Source: Flavobacteriaceae bacterium
GTDB taxonomy: Bacteria; Bacteroidota; Bacteroidia; Flavobacteriales; Flavobacteriaceae
Assembly: GCA_947488595.1 (NCBI GenBank)
Contig: CANKZI010000013.1
Location: 1 to 64,000, forward strand
Direction: 5' to 3'
Length of the DNA: 64,000 nucleotides
In this document: positions 43,667 to 53,283 of the stretch, in pieces
Layout of the letters: each line of letters opens with the position of its first letter
Numbering within the stretch: position 1 is the stretch's first letter
Notes under the pieces: model-generated
The model's input: the letters and a program-made list of their open reading frames with translations, nothing else
Database searches by the model: none
Told to the model about the DNA's origin: nothing
Made by a program: the position numbers and the translations under genes

Positions 43667-43939
43667 GATTTTAAAGATAAAAACGAATTTTTCAGTGTTT
43701 TATTTGGATTTTTTATTGGGCTTATCTTGCAATCTCTTTTGTTTTTTGCACTCAAACAGAATAGTTTTTACAATAATTTTAAATTTAGGATTTAATCAAA
43801 TTGTAGCATGAAAACCCTTTTTTTTTGTCAATTTTTTTGGTTTTCAGTTTTTTTCTTAAACAATTATTAATGAAATATAACTTTCTGTAAGCGAAGATAT
43901 AAGGCTTTTTATTAGCAAGTGGTAAAACTTATTAACAAA
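43667..43939. other. Spacer between the divergent hydrolase and dcw promoters, no gene
   Basis: About 270 bp of T-rich DNA with no ORF of note, tRNA or repeat. The right end leads into the mraZ operator repeats. Confidence 0.5.
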
Positions 43940-43940
43940 G

Positions 43941-43965
43941 TGGATTTTTGTGGAGAATAGTGGAG
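43941..43965 (+). promoter_or_regulatory. Probable MraZ operator: three TGGAN repeats with 10-bp period
   Basis: TGGAT, TGGAG and TGGAG start at 43941, 43951 and 43961, each separated by exactly 5 nt. E. coli MraZ is known to bind three TGGGN repeats with 5-nt spacers upstream of mraZ. Here the third G is A in all copies. The repeats lie just upstream of the -7 element, so bound MraZ would cover the -33 region. Confidence 0.7.
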
Positions 43966-43974
43966 AATATTTTT

Positions 43975-43982
43975 TACATTTG
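43975..43982 (+). promoter_or_regulatory. -7 promoter element of the dcw cluster
   Basis: TACATTTG matches TAnnTTTG, 27 nt upstream of the mraZ TTG start and 10 nt after the last MraZ repeat. Confidence 0.6.
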
Positions 43983-44009
43983 TTCTTGTACAAATAAAAA
44001 GTCAATCCA

Positions 44010-44477
44010 TTGCAAACCATTATCGGAACATATGAATGTAAAGTCGATGACAAAGGGCGGTTATTGTTACCGGCGCCTTTGAAAAAGCAATTGTCTTTGC
44101 AAGACGGTTTTGTATTGAAACGGGCAGTTTTTCAGCCATGTTTGGAATTGTATCCGATGGCTGAGTGGAATTTGATGATGGCAAAAATCAACAAACTCAA
44201 TCGTTTTGTTAAGAAAAATAATGACTTTATACGAAGATTTACTGCTGGTGTGAAAATTGTCGAAATAGACAATTTAGGCCGTTTGCTCATCGCTAAAGAT
44301 TTGGTGGCTTTTGCCAATATTTCAAAAGATCTGGTTTTGTCTTCGGCAGTCAATATCGTCGAAATTTGGGATAAAACATTGTACGAAAAAGCAATTGACG
44401 AAACAACAATAGACTTTGGCGATTTGGCCGAAGACGTAATGGGTGATATAAACGAAGACGGCAATGGAATATCATAA
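44010..44477 (+). CDS. mraZ: Transcriptional regulator MraZ
   Basis: 155 residues with two MraZ/AbrB-like half-domains (IIGTYECKVDDKGRLLLPAPLKKQL and VKIVEIDNLGRLLIAKDLVAFANI). MraZ forms a ring and represses its own dcw operon by binding direct repeats. Matching repeats occur 45-69 bp upstream. The start is TTG at 44010, directly ahead of the conserved QTIIGTYECK. The next in-frame Met is inside the second half of the first domain. The 3' end overlaps rsmH by 14 nt, showing translational coupling. Confidence 0.95.
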   Translation: MQTIIGTYECKVDDKGRLLLPAPLKKQLSLQDGFVLKRAVFQPCLELYPMAEWNLMMAKINKLNRFVKKNNDFIRRFTAGVKIVEIDNLGRLLIAKDLVAFANISKDLVLSSAVNIVEIWDKTLYEKAIDETTIDFGDLAEDVMGDINEDGNGIS

Positions 44478-45360
44478 TCCGGTTTTACTAATGCAATCGG
44501 TGCAAGGTTTGAATATCAAGCCCGACGGAATTTATGTTGACGTTACTTTTGGTGGCGGTGGTCATTCACGCGAAATATTAAAAAAACTAGGGCCAAACGG
44601 TAAATTGTTTGCTTTCGACCAAGATGAAGATGCGTTGGAAAATGTGATAGAAGACGACAGATTTACGCTAATCAACGAAAATTTCAGGTTTATAAAAAGA
44701 TTTTTAAGGTTTTTTAATGTGCGTAATGTTGACGGAATTCTAGCCGATTTAGGCGTTTCATCGCACCAATTTGATGTTGCAGAACGGGGTTTTTCTACAC
44801 GTTTTGATGCCGAATTGGATATGCGAATGAGTCAAAGAAATGATCTGAATGCTTTTCGAGTTGTCAATGAGTACGACGAAGCGAACTTGAAAAGGGTTTT
44901 TCTTGACTATGGTGAATTAAAAAATGCACCCGCTATCGCAAGAGTGATTTTAGAAGCAAGAGCAATCACGCCGATTAAAAATACAGAACAGTTAAAAATA
45001 GTTTTAAGCCGATTTTTACCCGCTCATAAAAGCCATAAAATTTTGGCGCAAATGTACCAAGCCATTCGCATTGAAGTAAACCAAGAAATGGATGTTTTAA
45101 AAGAATTTTTAGAACAATCACTTGATATTTTAAATGCAAACGGACGATTAAGCGTGATTTCGTACCATTCTCTAGAAGACCGGTTGGTAAAAAGATACAT
45201 CAAAAACGGTCTTTTTGAAGGTGAACCTGAACGTGATTTTTATGGCAATTTTTCGGTTCCCTTTAAAACAATCGGAAAATTAATTGTTCCTGATAACAAC
45301 GAAATAAAAATAAACAATAGAGCAAGAAGCGCCAAATTGCGCATTGCTGAGAAAGTCTGA
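44464..45360 (+). CDS. rsmH: 16S rRNA (cytosine1402-N4)-methyltransferase RsmH
   Basis: 298 residues. SAM-dependent methyltransferase that modifies C1402 in the decoding centre of 16S rRNA. Motif I region is YVDVTFGGGGHSREILK (GGGGHS at 30-35). Other blocks are LADLGVSSHQFDVAERGFSTRFDAELDMRM, FQAIRIEVNQE-like MYQAIRIEVNQEMDVLKEFL, and ISYHSLEDRLVKRYI. It is the second gene of the dcw cluster, as in most bacteria, and starts inside mraZ. Confidence 0.97.
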   Translation: MEYHNPVLLMQSVQGLNIKPDGIYVDVTFGGGGHSREILKKLGPNGKLFAFDQDEDALENVIEDDRFTLINENFRFIKRFLRFFNVRNVDGILADLGVSSHQFDVAERGFSTRFDAELDMRMSQRNDLNAFRVVNEYDEANLKRVFLDYGELKNAPAIARVILEARAITPIKNTEQLKIVLSRFLPAHKSHKILAQMYQAIRIEVNQEMDVLKEFLEQSLDILNANGRLSVISYHSLEDRLVKRYIKNGLFEGEPERDFYGNFSVPFKTIGKLIVPDNNEIKINNRARSAKLRIAEKV

Positions 45361-45411
45361 TTTGACGAGTACAAAAATGTTCAATGACTTTGTGTCTTAC
45401 AACAAAAATAT

Positions 45412-45756
45412 ATGAAAGGCGGTATTTATAATCTATTAAAAGCAAGATTTTTAGTCAACGAAGACGCTACAAAAAATTGGCGGTTTATCGTTTTCTTGAT
45501 TGTATTGGCGATAATAATGATTGCCAATACCAATCATTATGAACAAAAAATATTTAGGATTAAAGAATTAACCAATGAAGTTAATGAGTTGCGGTCGGAA
45601 TTTGTGGATTGCCGTTCTCAATTAATGAAACTCCGAATGGAATCAACCGTAGCAGATAAGATGGTTCAAAAGAAAATTTTTCCATCATCGGTACCACCAG
45701 TAAAAATAAAAGTCATAAAAGAAGAAGAGAAAAGCTATTTCAAAAAATTATGGTAG
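45412..45756 (+). CDS. ftsL: FtsL-like cell division protein
   Basis: 114 residues. A short cytoplasmic N-terminus, one transmembrane segment (about residues 23-40, WRFIVFLIVLAIIMIANTN) and a periplasmic coiled-coil (IKELTNEVNELRSEFVDCRSQLMKLRMEST). The sequence is diverged from proteobacterial FtsL, but the topology and the place between rsmH and the division PBP identify it. It overlaps the PBP start by 7 nt, so coupling is likely. It should form the FtsQLB-like scaffold with FtsQ. Confidence 0.87.
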   Translation: MKGGIYNLLKARFLVNEDATKNWRFIVFLIVLAIIMIANTNHYEQKIFRIKELTNEVNELRSEFVDCRSQLMKLRMESTVADKMVQKKIFPSSVPPVKIKVIKEEEKSYFKKLW

Positions 45757-47744
45757 AAGATAAAACAGTCACTTACCGAATCTATCTCGTTGCTGTTGTC
45801 ATATTTGTTATGGCATGCGCAATTGTGGTAAAACTCACTAATATTCAGTGGGTTGAAGGTGATTATTATCGAAAATTGGCCAAAGAAAGAACCGTTAGAA
45901 ATTTTGTAATTCCTGCCAATAAAGGTAATTTGTATTCAGCAGATGGGAGTTTGTTGGCAACTTCAATTCCAAATTATACCATTCGTTTTGATGCAATGGC
46001 GCCAACAAAAGAAGACTTTAAAAAATACATTCAGCCGTTATCAGATTCTCTTTCTTTGTTTTTAGATAAACCTCAAGGCTATTATTATACGCAACTTACA
46101 AAAGCCAGAAACAACAAAAACAGGTTTTATTTGGTCGCAAGAGATTTGAGTTACACCGAATATATGAAAATCAAAAGTTTTCCGCTTTTCGAAAAAGGAG
46201 CTTACAAAGGTGGCATTATTGTCGATCAAAAAACAGTAAGGGAACATCCTATCGGGAAAATTGCTGAACGTACTATAGGTTACGAAAGAATTGACGAAAA
46301 TGGAAAGTCCCGAGAAGCTGGAATTGAAGGGGCTTATAGCAAATACTTGAACGGAAAAGACGGCAAAATTTTAAAACAAAAAATCGCTAAGGGACAATGG
46401 AAGCCGTTGCGCGATAACAACGAAGTGGAGCCACAAGATGGCTACGACGTGATTTCGACCATTGATGTCTACATTCAGGATATCGCACACCATGCATTGT
46501 TGAAACAATTAGAATACTATTCGGCTGATCACGGTTGTGTGGTGGTGATGGAAACCAAAACAGGACAAATAAAAGCCATTTCTAACCTCGGAAAAGATGG
46601 TGATGGCGCGTATTATGAAAAATTAAATTATGCTGTGGGCGAATCACATGAACCTGGTTCCACTTTTAAACTAATCGATTTAATCGCTTTGTTAGATGAT
46701 AATGTTGCCGATACAAGTGATGTTTATGACAGTAAAGGTGGGGTAATTACCTTTAGTGGAAAATCGGTTAAAGACTCAAACAAATCAGGTTACGGAAAAA
46801 TTTCATTAGCACGTGGTTTCGAAGTTTCGTCCAATACGATTATGGTCCAGGCCGTTTACAACAAGTATAAAAATAATCCCAAAAAATTTGTGGATAGAAT
46901 CAACAGTTACGGTTTGAATAAAAAATTAGGATTGCCATTTGAAGGCGAAGGTATTCCTAAAATACCATATCCATCAGATAAAAACTGGTCCGGTATTTCA
47001 TTGCCTTGGATGGCGTTTGGATATGGAGTTTCAGTTACGCCATTGCAAACTTTGTCTTTGTATAATGCTGTGGCGAACAATGGCGAAATGGTGAAGCCCA
47101 TTTTTGTAAGCGAAATAAAAGAATGGAATAAAACCATTAAAAAATTTGATAAAGAAGTCATTAATCCAAGTATCTGTTCTCAGGAAACCATCAATAAAGT
47201 AAAAGATGTTTTGGCCAACGTAGTAAAAAAAGGCACAGGAAAAAGTCTTTATTCTAAAGATTTTTCAATGGCAGGAAAAACAGGAACTGCACAAGTAAAT
47301 TATAACAAAGGCGAAGGAAAATTATATTATGCCTCTTCGTTTGTTGGTTATTTTCCGGCAGACCAACCCAAATATTCGTGCATTGTCGTGGTACACAAAC
47401 CTAATGTTGCTCAAGGTTATTATGGCGCCGACGTAGCTGGACCAGTTTTCAAAAGAATTGCGCAAAAGATTTTTACGGATTCGCCATCTACTAACGAAAT
47501 CAAAAATTTAAAAAAGAAAAATAGCTTTCAAGATAAAAATTACAATAGCTATTATACCAAAGTTGAAACGAAAAACAATTTGATACCAAACGTAAAAGGA
47601 ATGGCCGGAATGGATGCGGTCGCTTTGTTAGAAAATCTGAAAATGAAAGTAAAAGTAATCGGCATCGGTAAAGTCAAAAATCAGTCGCTAAATCCAGGCG
47701 AAAGATTAGAAAAAAACAAAATCATAATACTTGAATTATCGTGA
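45750..47744 (+). CDS. ftsI: Division-specific penicillin-binding protein (FtsI/PBP3-type) with PASTA domain
   Basis: 664 residues. One membrane anchor (about 10-29), a PBP dimerisation domain, and a transpeptidase domain with STFK at 304-307 (active Ser304), SSN at 360-362 and KTGTAQ (in SMAGKTGTAQVNY) near residue 510. The C-terminal 60 residues are a PASTA domain (NLIPNVKGMAGMDAVALLENLKM...KNKIIILELS), usual in Bacteroidota and Gram-positive bacteria but absent in E. coli FtsI. It cross-links septal peptidoglycan. The stop codon overlaps the GTG of murE (GTGA). Confidence 0.94.
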   Translation: MVEDKTVTYRIYLVAVVIFVMACAIVVKLTNIQWVEGDYYRKLAKERTVRNFVIPANKGNLYSADGSLLATSIPNYTIRFDAMAPTKEDFKKYIQPLSDSLSLFLDKPQGYYYTQLTKARNNKNRFYLVARDLSYTEYMKIKSFPLFEKGAYKGGIIVDQKTVREHPIGKIAERTIGYERIDENGKSREAGIEGAYSKYLNGKDGKILKQKIAKGQWKPLRDNNEVEPQDGYDVISTIDVYIQDIAHHALLKQLEYYSADHGCVVVMETKTGQIKAISNLGKDGDGAYYEKLNYAVGESHEPGSTFKLIDLIALLDDNVADTSDVYDSKGGVITFSGKSVKDSNKSGYGKISLARGFEVSSNTIMVQAVYNKYKNNPKKFVDRINSYGLNKKLGLPFEGEGIPKIPYPSDKNWSGISLPWMAFGYGVSVTPLQTLSLYNAVANNGEMVKPIFVSEIKEWNKTIKKFDKEVINPSICSQETINKVKDVLANVVKKGTGKSLYSKDFSMAGKTGTAQVNYNKGEGKLYYASSFVGYFPADQPKYSCIVVVHKPNVAQGYYGADVAGPVFKRIAQKIFTDSPSTNEIKNLKKKNSFQDKNYNSYYTKVETKNNLIPNVKGMAGMDAVALLENLKMKVKVIGIGKVKNQSLNPGERLEKNKIIILELS

Positions 47745-49204
47745 TTATCCTTAAAGACATATTATATAAAGTCAATATCGAAGCGGTAAAAGGTAATACA
47801 GATATTGCTATTGACAAAATTGATTTCGATTCCAGAAACATTGTAGATAACGATGTTTTTGTAGCGATTCGCGGCGCTGTTTCTGACGGTCATGACTATA
47901 TTGAAACCGCCATTAAAAATGGGGCTATTGCAGTTATTTGTAATGCTTTTCCGCAAACGATTGAGGCTGGTGTCACCTATGTTCAAGTAAAAGACACCAA
48001 TAAAACGCTGGCTTTTATGGCGGCCAATTATTACCAAAATCCATCACAAAAGTTAAAATTAATTGGTATTACTGGTACAAATGGCAAAACAACAATTGCC
48101 TCTTTACTATACCAATTGTTCAAAAATGCAGGTTTTAAAGTCGGTTTAATTTCAACAGTAAGGATTCTAGTTGACGAAATCGAATACAAAGCAACACATA
48201 CGACACCAGATTCGTTGACCATAAATCATTATTTGCAAGCAATGAATGATGCCGGTGTTACGTATTGTTTTATGGAAGTAAGTTCACATGGCATTCATCA
48301 AAAGCGAACCGAAGCGTTACATTTTGCCGGTGGCGTGTTTACCAATTTGTCACACGATCACTTGGATTATCATCCTACTTTTTCCGATTATCGCGATGTT
48401 AAAAAATCTTTTTTCGACCATTTGCCAAAAACAGCTTTTGCGTTGACCAATATCGATGATAAAAATGGTTTGCTGATGTTGCAAAATACTGTGGCAAAAA
48501 AATGTACGTATGCGCTAAAATCGTATGCCGATTATAAAGCACAAATTCTAGAAAACCAACTTTCGGGTTTGTTGTTAAAAATCAATGACAACGAAGTTTG
48601 GGTGCGATTAATCGGCACCTTTAATGCCTATAATCTAATGGCTATTTATGGCACTGCTGTTGAACTTGGCTTGGATCATTTTGAGGTTTTACGCATGTTA
48701 TCTGAGTTAGAAAGTGTTTCAGGACGTTTTCAATTTGTCATTTCGAATAATAAAATTACTGCCATCGTCGATTATGCGCACACTCCAGATGCCTTAGAAA
48801 ACGTGCTCAATACGATCAATGATATCCGAACCAAAAACGAACAATTGATTACTGTTGTTGGCTGTGGAGGCAATCGAGATACCACCAAGCGACCAGTAAT
48901 GGCGAATATTGCATCTAATTTAAGTGATAAGTTGATCATTACGTCAGACAATCCAAGAAACGAAAATCCCGAAGCTATTATTGCCCAAATGGAAGAAGGT
49001 GTTGCGGCTCAGAACTTTAAAAAAACAATCGCTATAACCGACAGAAGGCAAGCCATTAAAACAGCTTGTCAATTGGCCAATCCCAATGATATCATTTTGA
49101 TTGCTGGAAAAGGTCACGAAACTTACCAGGAAATTCAAGGTGTACGCTATGATTTTGATGATATGAAAATTGTAAAAGAACTTTTAGAACAACTCAATAA
49201 ATAG
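47741..49204 (+). CDS. murE: UDP-MurNAc-L-Ala-D-Glu:meso-diaminopimelate ligase MurE
   Basis: 487 residues. Mur ligase adding the third residue to the peptidoglycan precursor. ATP loop GITGTNGKTT (109-118), the carbamylated-Lys region, and SDNPRNENP near residue 410, where DNPR is the signature of the meso-DAP-specific enzymes. The start is GTG at 47741, overlapping the upstream stop codon. mraY follows 6 nt later. Full length. Confidence 0.96.
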   Translation: MIILKDILYKVNIEAVKGNTDIAIDKIDFDSRNIVDNDVFVAIRGAVSDGHDYIETAIKNGAIAVICNAFPQTIEAGVTYVQVKDTNKTLAFMAANYYQNPSQKLKLIGITGTNGKTTIASLLYQLFKNAGFKVGLISTVRILVDEIEYKATHTTPDSLTINHYLQAMNDAGVTYCFMEVSSHGIHQKRTEALHFAGGVFTNLSHDHLDYHPTFSDYRDVKKSFFDHLPKTAFALTNIDDKNGLLMLQNTVAKKCTYALKSYADYKAQILENQLSGLLLKINDNEVWVRLIGTFNAYNLMAIYGTAVELGLDHFEVLRMLSELESVSGRFQFVISNNKITAIVDYAHTPDALENVLNTINDIRTKNEQLITVVGCGGNRDTTKRPVMANIASNLSDKLIITSDNPRNENPEAIIAQMEEGVAAQNFKKTIAITDRRQAIKTACQLANPNDIILIAGKGHETYQEIQGVRYDFDDMKIVKELLEQLNK

Positions 49205-49210
49205 AAGCTT

Positions 49211-50437
49211 ATGTTGTATTATTTATTTGATTATCTGCACAATATGCTGAACGTTCCTGGAACAGGCGTTTTTCAATATATTACTTTTCGCTCCGCACTA
49301 GCAGTTATACTATCGCTAGCAATTTCGACCATTTTCGGAAAACGAATCATCAATTTCTTGAGAAACCAACAGGTAGGTGAAACCGTACGCGAATTGGGTT
49401 TAGCGGGTCAAAATGAAAAAGCAGGAACACCAACAATGGGTGGATTGATAATCATTATTGCAACTTTGATTCCGGTGCTGTTGCTGACTAAACTCGATAA
49501 CATTTATATTATTTTGTTGATTGTGACCACTTTATGGATGGGAACAATCGGTTTTATAGATGACTACATTAAGATTTTCAAAAAAGACAAACAAGGATTA
49601 AAGGGCATTTTCAAAGTCATCGGACAAGTGGGACTCGGAATAATAGTTGGTTCGGTTTTGTATCTGCATCCAGGTGTAACCATACGAGAAGACGGCGCAT
49701 CATCTTATACTTACAAATCCAATGCAAATGTAATCAACACAATGCCTTTGGAAGAAAAGTCAACGGCAACAACAATTCCGTTTTTCAAAAATAATGAGTT
49801 TGATTATGCCGAAATATTGGCTTGGACCGGCGAAGGTTATCAAAATTGGGCCTGGCTGATTTTTATTCCGATTGTCATCTTCATTATTACTGCCGTTTCA
49901 AATGGAGCCAATCTTACCGATGGCATCGATGGTTTGGCAGCAGGAACTTCAGCCATATCGGTCATCGCATTAGGGATTTTCACTTTTGTTTCAGGTAATA
50001 TAATTTTTTCGAGTTATCTCAATATTATGTACATACCCAATTCGGGCGAGATGACGGTTTTTATAGCCGCTTTTGTTGGGGCTTTGGTTGGATTTTTGTG
50101 GTACAATTCATATCCAGCCACTGTTTTTATGGGCGATACCGGAAGTTTAACCATTGGTGGTATAATTGCGGTTTTGGCAATTTCGGTTAGAAAAGAAATG
50201 TTGATTCCATTATTGTGTGGGATATTTTTGGTCGAAAATTTGTCGGTCATACTACAGGTCAGCTATTTTAAATATTCAAAAAAACGTTTTGGTGAAGGCC
50301 GCCGTATTTTTTTAATGTCGCCGTTGCACCACCATTATCAAAAAAAGGGATACCACGAAAGTAAGATTGTAACGCGTTTTTGGATTGTCGGAATTTTATT
50401 GGCAATTCTCTCTATCGTAACCTTAAAATTGCGATAG
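49211..50437 (+). CDS. mraY: Phospho-N-acetylmuramoyl-pentapeptide transferase MraY
   Basis: 408 residues, about ten membrane segments. It transfers phospho-MurNAc-pentapeptide to undecaprenyl phosphate, forming lipid I. Signature parts: GTPTMGGLI (72-80), [17 protein letters not shown] (114-130, DD catalytic), [15 protein letters not shown] and [12 protein letters not shown], and the C-terminal [25 protein letters not shown]. It is longer than E. coli MraY (360) because of an insert near residues 155-200 ([19 protein letters not shown]...), as is usual in Bacteroidota. Immediately followed by murD. Confidence 0.96.
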   Translation: MLYYLFDYLHNMLNVPGTGVFQYITFRSALAVILSLAISTIFGKRIINFLRNQQVGETVRELGLAGQNEKAGTPTMGGLIIIIATLIPVLLLTKLDNIYIILLIVTTLWMGTIGFIDDYIKIFKKDKQGLKGIFKVIGQVGLGIIVGSVLYLHPGVTIREDGASSYTYKSNANVINTMPLEEKSTATTIPFFKNNEFDYAEILAWTGEGYQNWAWLIFIPIVIFIITAVSNGANLTDGIDGLAAGTSAISVIALGIFTFVSGNIIFSSYLNIMYIPNSGEMTVFIAAFVGALVGFLWYNSYPATVFMGDTGSLTIGGIIAVLAISVRKEMLIPLLCGIFLVENLSVILQVSYFKYSKKRFGEGRRIFLMSPLHHHYQKKGYHESKIVTRFWIVGILLAILSIVTLKLR

Positions 50438-51772
50438 ATGCAACGATTAGTAATTCTGGGTGGAGGCGAAAGTGGTGTTGGTACTGCAATACTGGGGAAA
50501 CAAAAAGGATATGATGTTTTTGTTTCTGATTTCGGAAAAATAAAAACGCAGTACAAAGACGTTCTTACTATTAATGCAATTGCTTGGGAAGAAGAAATGC
50601 ATACCGAAGCGCTGATTTTGAATGCCGATGTAGTGATGAAGAGTCCCGGAATTCCAGATAAAGTTGCTATAGTAAAAAAATTGACGGAGAAAAACATTCC
50701 GGTGATTTCAGAAATTGAATTTGCTTTTCCTTTTACCGACGCAACAATTATCGGAATTACTGGTAGTAATGGCAAAACCACAACGACAATGTTGACCTAC
50801 CATTTATTGCAATCGGCAGGATTAAATGTGGGTCTTGGGGGCAATATCGGAAAAAGTTTTGCCTGGCAAGTTGCCGATGAAGATTTTGAAGTATATGTGC
50901 TAGAAATAAGTAGTTTTCAGTTGGATGGTTGTTACAATTTCAAACCTCATATCGCATTAATTACCAATATAAGCCCAGATCATTTAGACAGGTACGAATA
51001 CAAATATGAAAATTACATCGCATCAAAATTTAGAATAACGCAACAACAAACCAATGCCGACTACATCATTTATGACGATGACGATGAAGCCACGAGCAAT
51101 TGGTTTAATAACAATACAACAAATGCTCAGAAAGTACCATTCTCAATTGCAAAACAATTACAAAATGGCGCATCAATTAAAGAAAAAACAATGAAAATTA
51201 ACATCAAAGACGACGAATTTATTATGGATACAAGCCACTTAGCTCTTGAAGGAAAACACAATCTTAAAAACGCAATGGCTGCTGCTTCAATTGCACAATT
51301 GATGAAAATCAGGAAGGAAACGATACGCGAAAGTCTTTCCAATTTTCAAGGCGTTGCCCACCGCTTAGAGAAAGTGCTTAAAATTCAAAATGTGCAATAC
51401 ATTAATGATTCAAAAGCTACTAATGTCAATGCTGCTTTTTTTGCGTTAGATAGTATGAATGTGCCAACAGTTTGGATTGTCGGTGGTGTTGACAAAGGAA
51501 ATGATTATGACGAGTTGATGTCTTTGGTTCGTGAGAAAGTAAAAGCCATTGTTTGTCTTGGTGTCGATAACAAAAAAATCATCGATGCTTTTGGCAATGT
51601 TGTCGATGTGATGATTGAAGTTGACAATATGAATGACGCCGTGCGCATGTCACAAAGATTGGCAGAAAAAGGCGATGCTGTATTGCTGTCGCCAGCTTGT
51701 GCAAGTTTCGATTTGTTCGAAAATTACGAAGACCGAGGCAATCAATTTAAAAGAGCAGTTCAAAATTTATAA
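50438..51772 (+). CDS. murD: UDP-MurNAc-L-alanine:D-glutamate ligase MurD
   Basis: 444 residues. It adds D-Glu to UDP-MurNAc-L-Ala. N-terminal Rossmann-like domain (LVILGGGESGVGTAILGKQKGYDVFVSD), ATP loop ITGSNGKTTTT (107-117), and the ligase C-terminus WIVGGVDKGNDYDEL with LSPACASFDLFENYEDRGNQFK. The ATG begins one base after the mraY stop, so there is no gap. A heptamer repeat tract separates it from ftsW. Confidence 0.96.
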   Translation: MQRLVILGGGESGVGTAILGKQKGYDVFVSDFGKIKTQYKDVLTINAIAWEEEMHTEALILNADVVMKSPGIPDKVAIVKKLTEKNIPVISEIEFAFPFTDATIIGITGSNGKTTTTMLTYHLLQSAGLNVGLGGNIGKSFAWQVADEDFEVYVLEISSFQLDGCYNFKPHIALITNISPDHLDRYEYKYENYIASKFRITQQQTNADYIIYDDDDEATSNWFNNNTTNAQKVPFSIAKQLQNGASIKEKTMKINIKDDEFIMDTSHLALEGKHNLKNAMAAASIAQLMKIRKETIRESLSNFQGVAHRLEKVLKIQNVQYINDSKATNVNAAFFALDSMNVPTVWIVGGVDKGNDYDELMSLVREKVKAIVCLGVDNKKIIDAFGNVVDVMIEVDNMNDAVRMSQRLAEKGDAVLLSPACASFDLFENYEDRGNQFKRAVQNL

Positions 51773-51809
51773 TCAAAGCGGTTCAAGTTTTTAGGTTAAT
51801 GGATCAATT

Positions 51810-51838
51810 CCAAAACCCAAAACCCAAAACCCAAAACC
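51810..51838 (+). repeat. Heptanucleotide tandem repeat (CCAAAAC)n between murD and ftsW
   Basis: Four consecutive CCAAAAC-type units lie 8 bp before the ftsW ATG region, within the 73-bp spacer. Length change by slippage would alter the ftsW leader but not any reading frame. Confidence 0.65.
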
Positions 51839-51845
51839 TAGAAGT

Positions 51846-53192
51846 ATGTTACAGCTTATCAACAGTTTAAAAGGAGACAAAGGCATTTGGTCATTTATGG
51901 CCTTGCTTGCTATGTTTTCGTTTATGCCTGTTTTTAGTGCGAGTAGCAATTTGGCCTACATGAACCACGGAACAGGCAATACGTTAGGTTATTTGTTAAA
52001 GCATGCGGTGCATATTATTTTTGGTTTTTTTATTATCTTCAATATTCAAAAAATCCCCTATCATTATTTCAGAGGTTTGTCACGAATGGCATTACCAGTT
52101 GTTTGGTTATTGTTGGCTTATACTTTGTTTTTTGGTGTCGAGCAAGGAAGCGCAACCCGATGGATAAAAGTACCTTTTGTCGGAATTTCATTTCAAACTT
52201 CAGCTTTGGCATTCATTGTACTGATGATTTTTGTAGCCCGTTATTTGTCCAAAACCCAAACAGAGCCATTAACTTTTAAAGCATCATTTATCGATTTGTG
52301 GTTGCCAGTTGGTATCACATTAGCACTCATTTTACCCAATAATTTTTCAACGGCGGCACTTATATTTTCGATGGTATTGATGTTGTCTTTTGTTGGAAAT
52401 TATCCCATGAAATACATCGCAATTGTTATCGGTTCTGGCATTGCGTTTTTTGCTTTCTTTATTATTGTTGCCAAAATTGTCGAAAAAACAAATCCTGAAC
52501 ACACTCCTAAAGTTTTTGGAAGGGTAAAAACGTGGGAAAATCGGGTCGAAAATTTCTTTGTCGAAAATCCAAATAAGGAAACTTCAGACGATGATTATCA
52601 AATAGAAAAAGCCAAAACAGCAATCGCTTCTGGCGGAATTTATGGTTTAGGTCCCGGAAAGAGTGTGCAAAAGAACTTTTTACCACAATCGTCTTCCGAT
52701 TTTATTTTTGCCATTATTGTCGAAGAATACGGATTAATCGGCGGATTGGGCGTATTGACCTTGTACCTTTTATTGTTTTTCCGATTCATCATCGCAGCGC
52801 ACAAAGCCAATTCCCCTTTCGGAAAATTACTCGTTGTCGGTTTGGGCTTCCCAATTATTTTTCAAGCACTTGTTAATATGGGCGTTGCAGTACAATTACT
52901 TCCGGTAACGGGACAAACTCTACCGTTGGTCAGCAGTGGCGGAAGTTCCATCTGGATGACATGTATTGCCATTGGTATTATTATAAGTGTAACAAAAAAG
53001 GAGGAGGAAATTGCACAAGAGTTAGAAGAAAAAGAACAACGCAATCTGGCATTAGAAAAATTAATCGACAAACAATTACAGGATGACGCACTCGAATCTG
53101 AAATGAAAGTAGAACATTCAGAAAATGAAGATGATTATTCGATTATTGAAATGGCAAAAAATCCAATGGACGCAGTTAAGAATAAAAGATAA
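51846..53192 (+). CDS. ftsW: Septal peptidoglycan polymerase FtsW
   Basis: 448 residues, SEDS family, about ten membrane segments up to residue 385. It polymerises septal glycan from lipid II together with the division PBP. Typical pieces: RWIKVPFVGISFQTSALAF, the GGIYGLGPGKSVQKNFLPQSSSDFIFAIIVEEYGLIGG block, and PVTGQTLPLVSSGGSSIWMTCIAIGI. A charged cytoplasmic tail of about 65 residues (KKEEEIAQELEEKEQRNLALEKL...) follows the last span. Start ATG at 51846. Confidence 0.95.
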   Translation: MLQLINSLKGDKGIWSFMALLAMFSFMPVFSASSNLAYMNHGTGNTLGYLLKHAVHIIFGFFIIFNIQKIPYHYFRGLSRMALPVVWLLLAYTLFFGVEQGSATRWIKVPFVGISFQTSALAFIVLMIFVARYLSKTQTEPLTFKASFIDLWLPVGITLALILPNNFSTAALIFSMVLMLSFVGNYPMKYIAIVIGSGIAFFAFFIIVAKIVEKTNPEHTPKVFGRVKTWENRVENFFVENPNKETSDDDYQIEKAKTAIASGGIYGLGPGKSVQKNFLPQSSSDFIFAIIVEEYGLIGGLGVLTLYLLLFFRFIIAAHKANSPFGKLLVVGLGFPIIFQALVNMGVAVQLLPVTGQTLPLVSSGGSSIWMTCIAIGIIISVTKKEEEIAQELEEKEQRNLALEKLIDKQLQDDALESEMKVEHSENEDDYSIIEMAKNPMDAVKNKR

Positions 53193-53283
53193 GTTGGTTT
53201 TCAGTTTTAAGGAATAATAACACCGATAATTAAAAATAAGGATAACAAATTTTATAAACTAAGAAACAAAGCAACATAAGAAA

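Noticed and set aside
51810-51838. CRISPR-like or telomere-like repeat
   Set aside because: Units are 7 bp without spacers and only four copies, so this is a plain tandem repeat.
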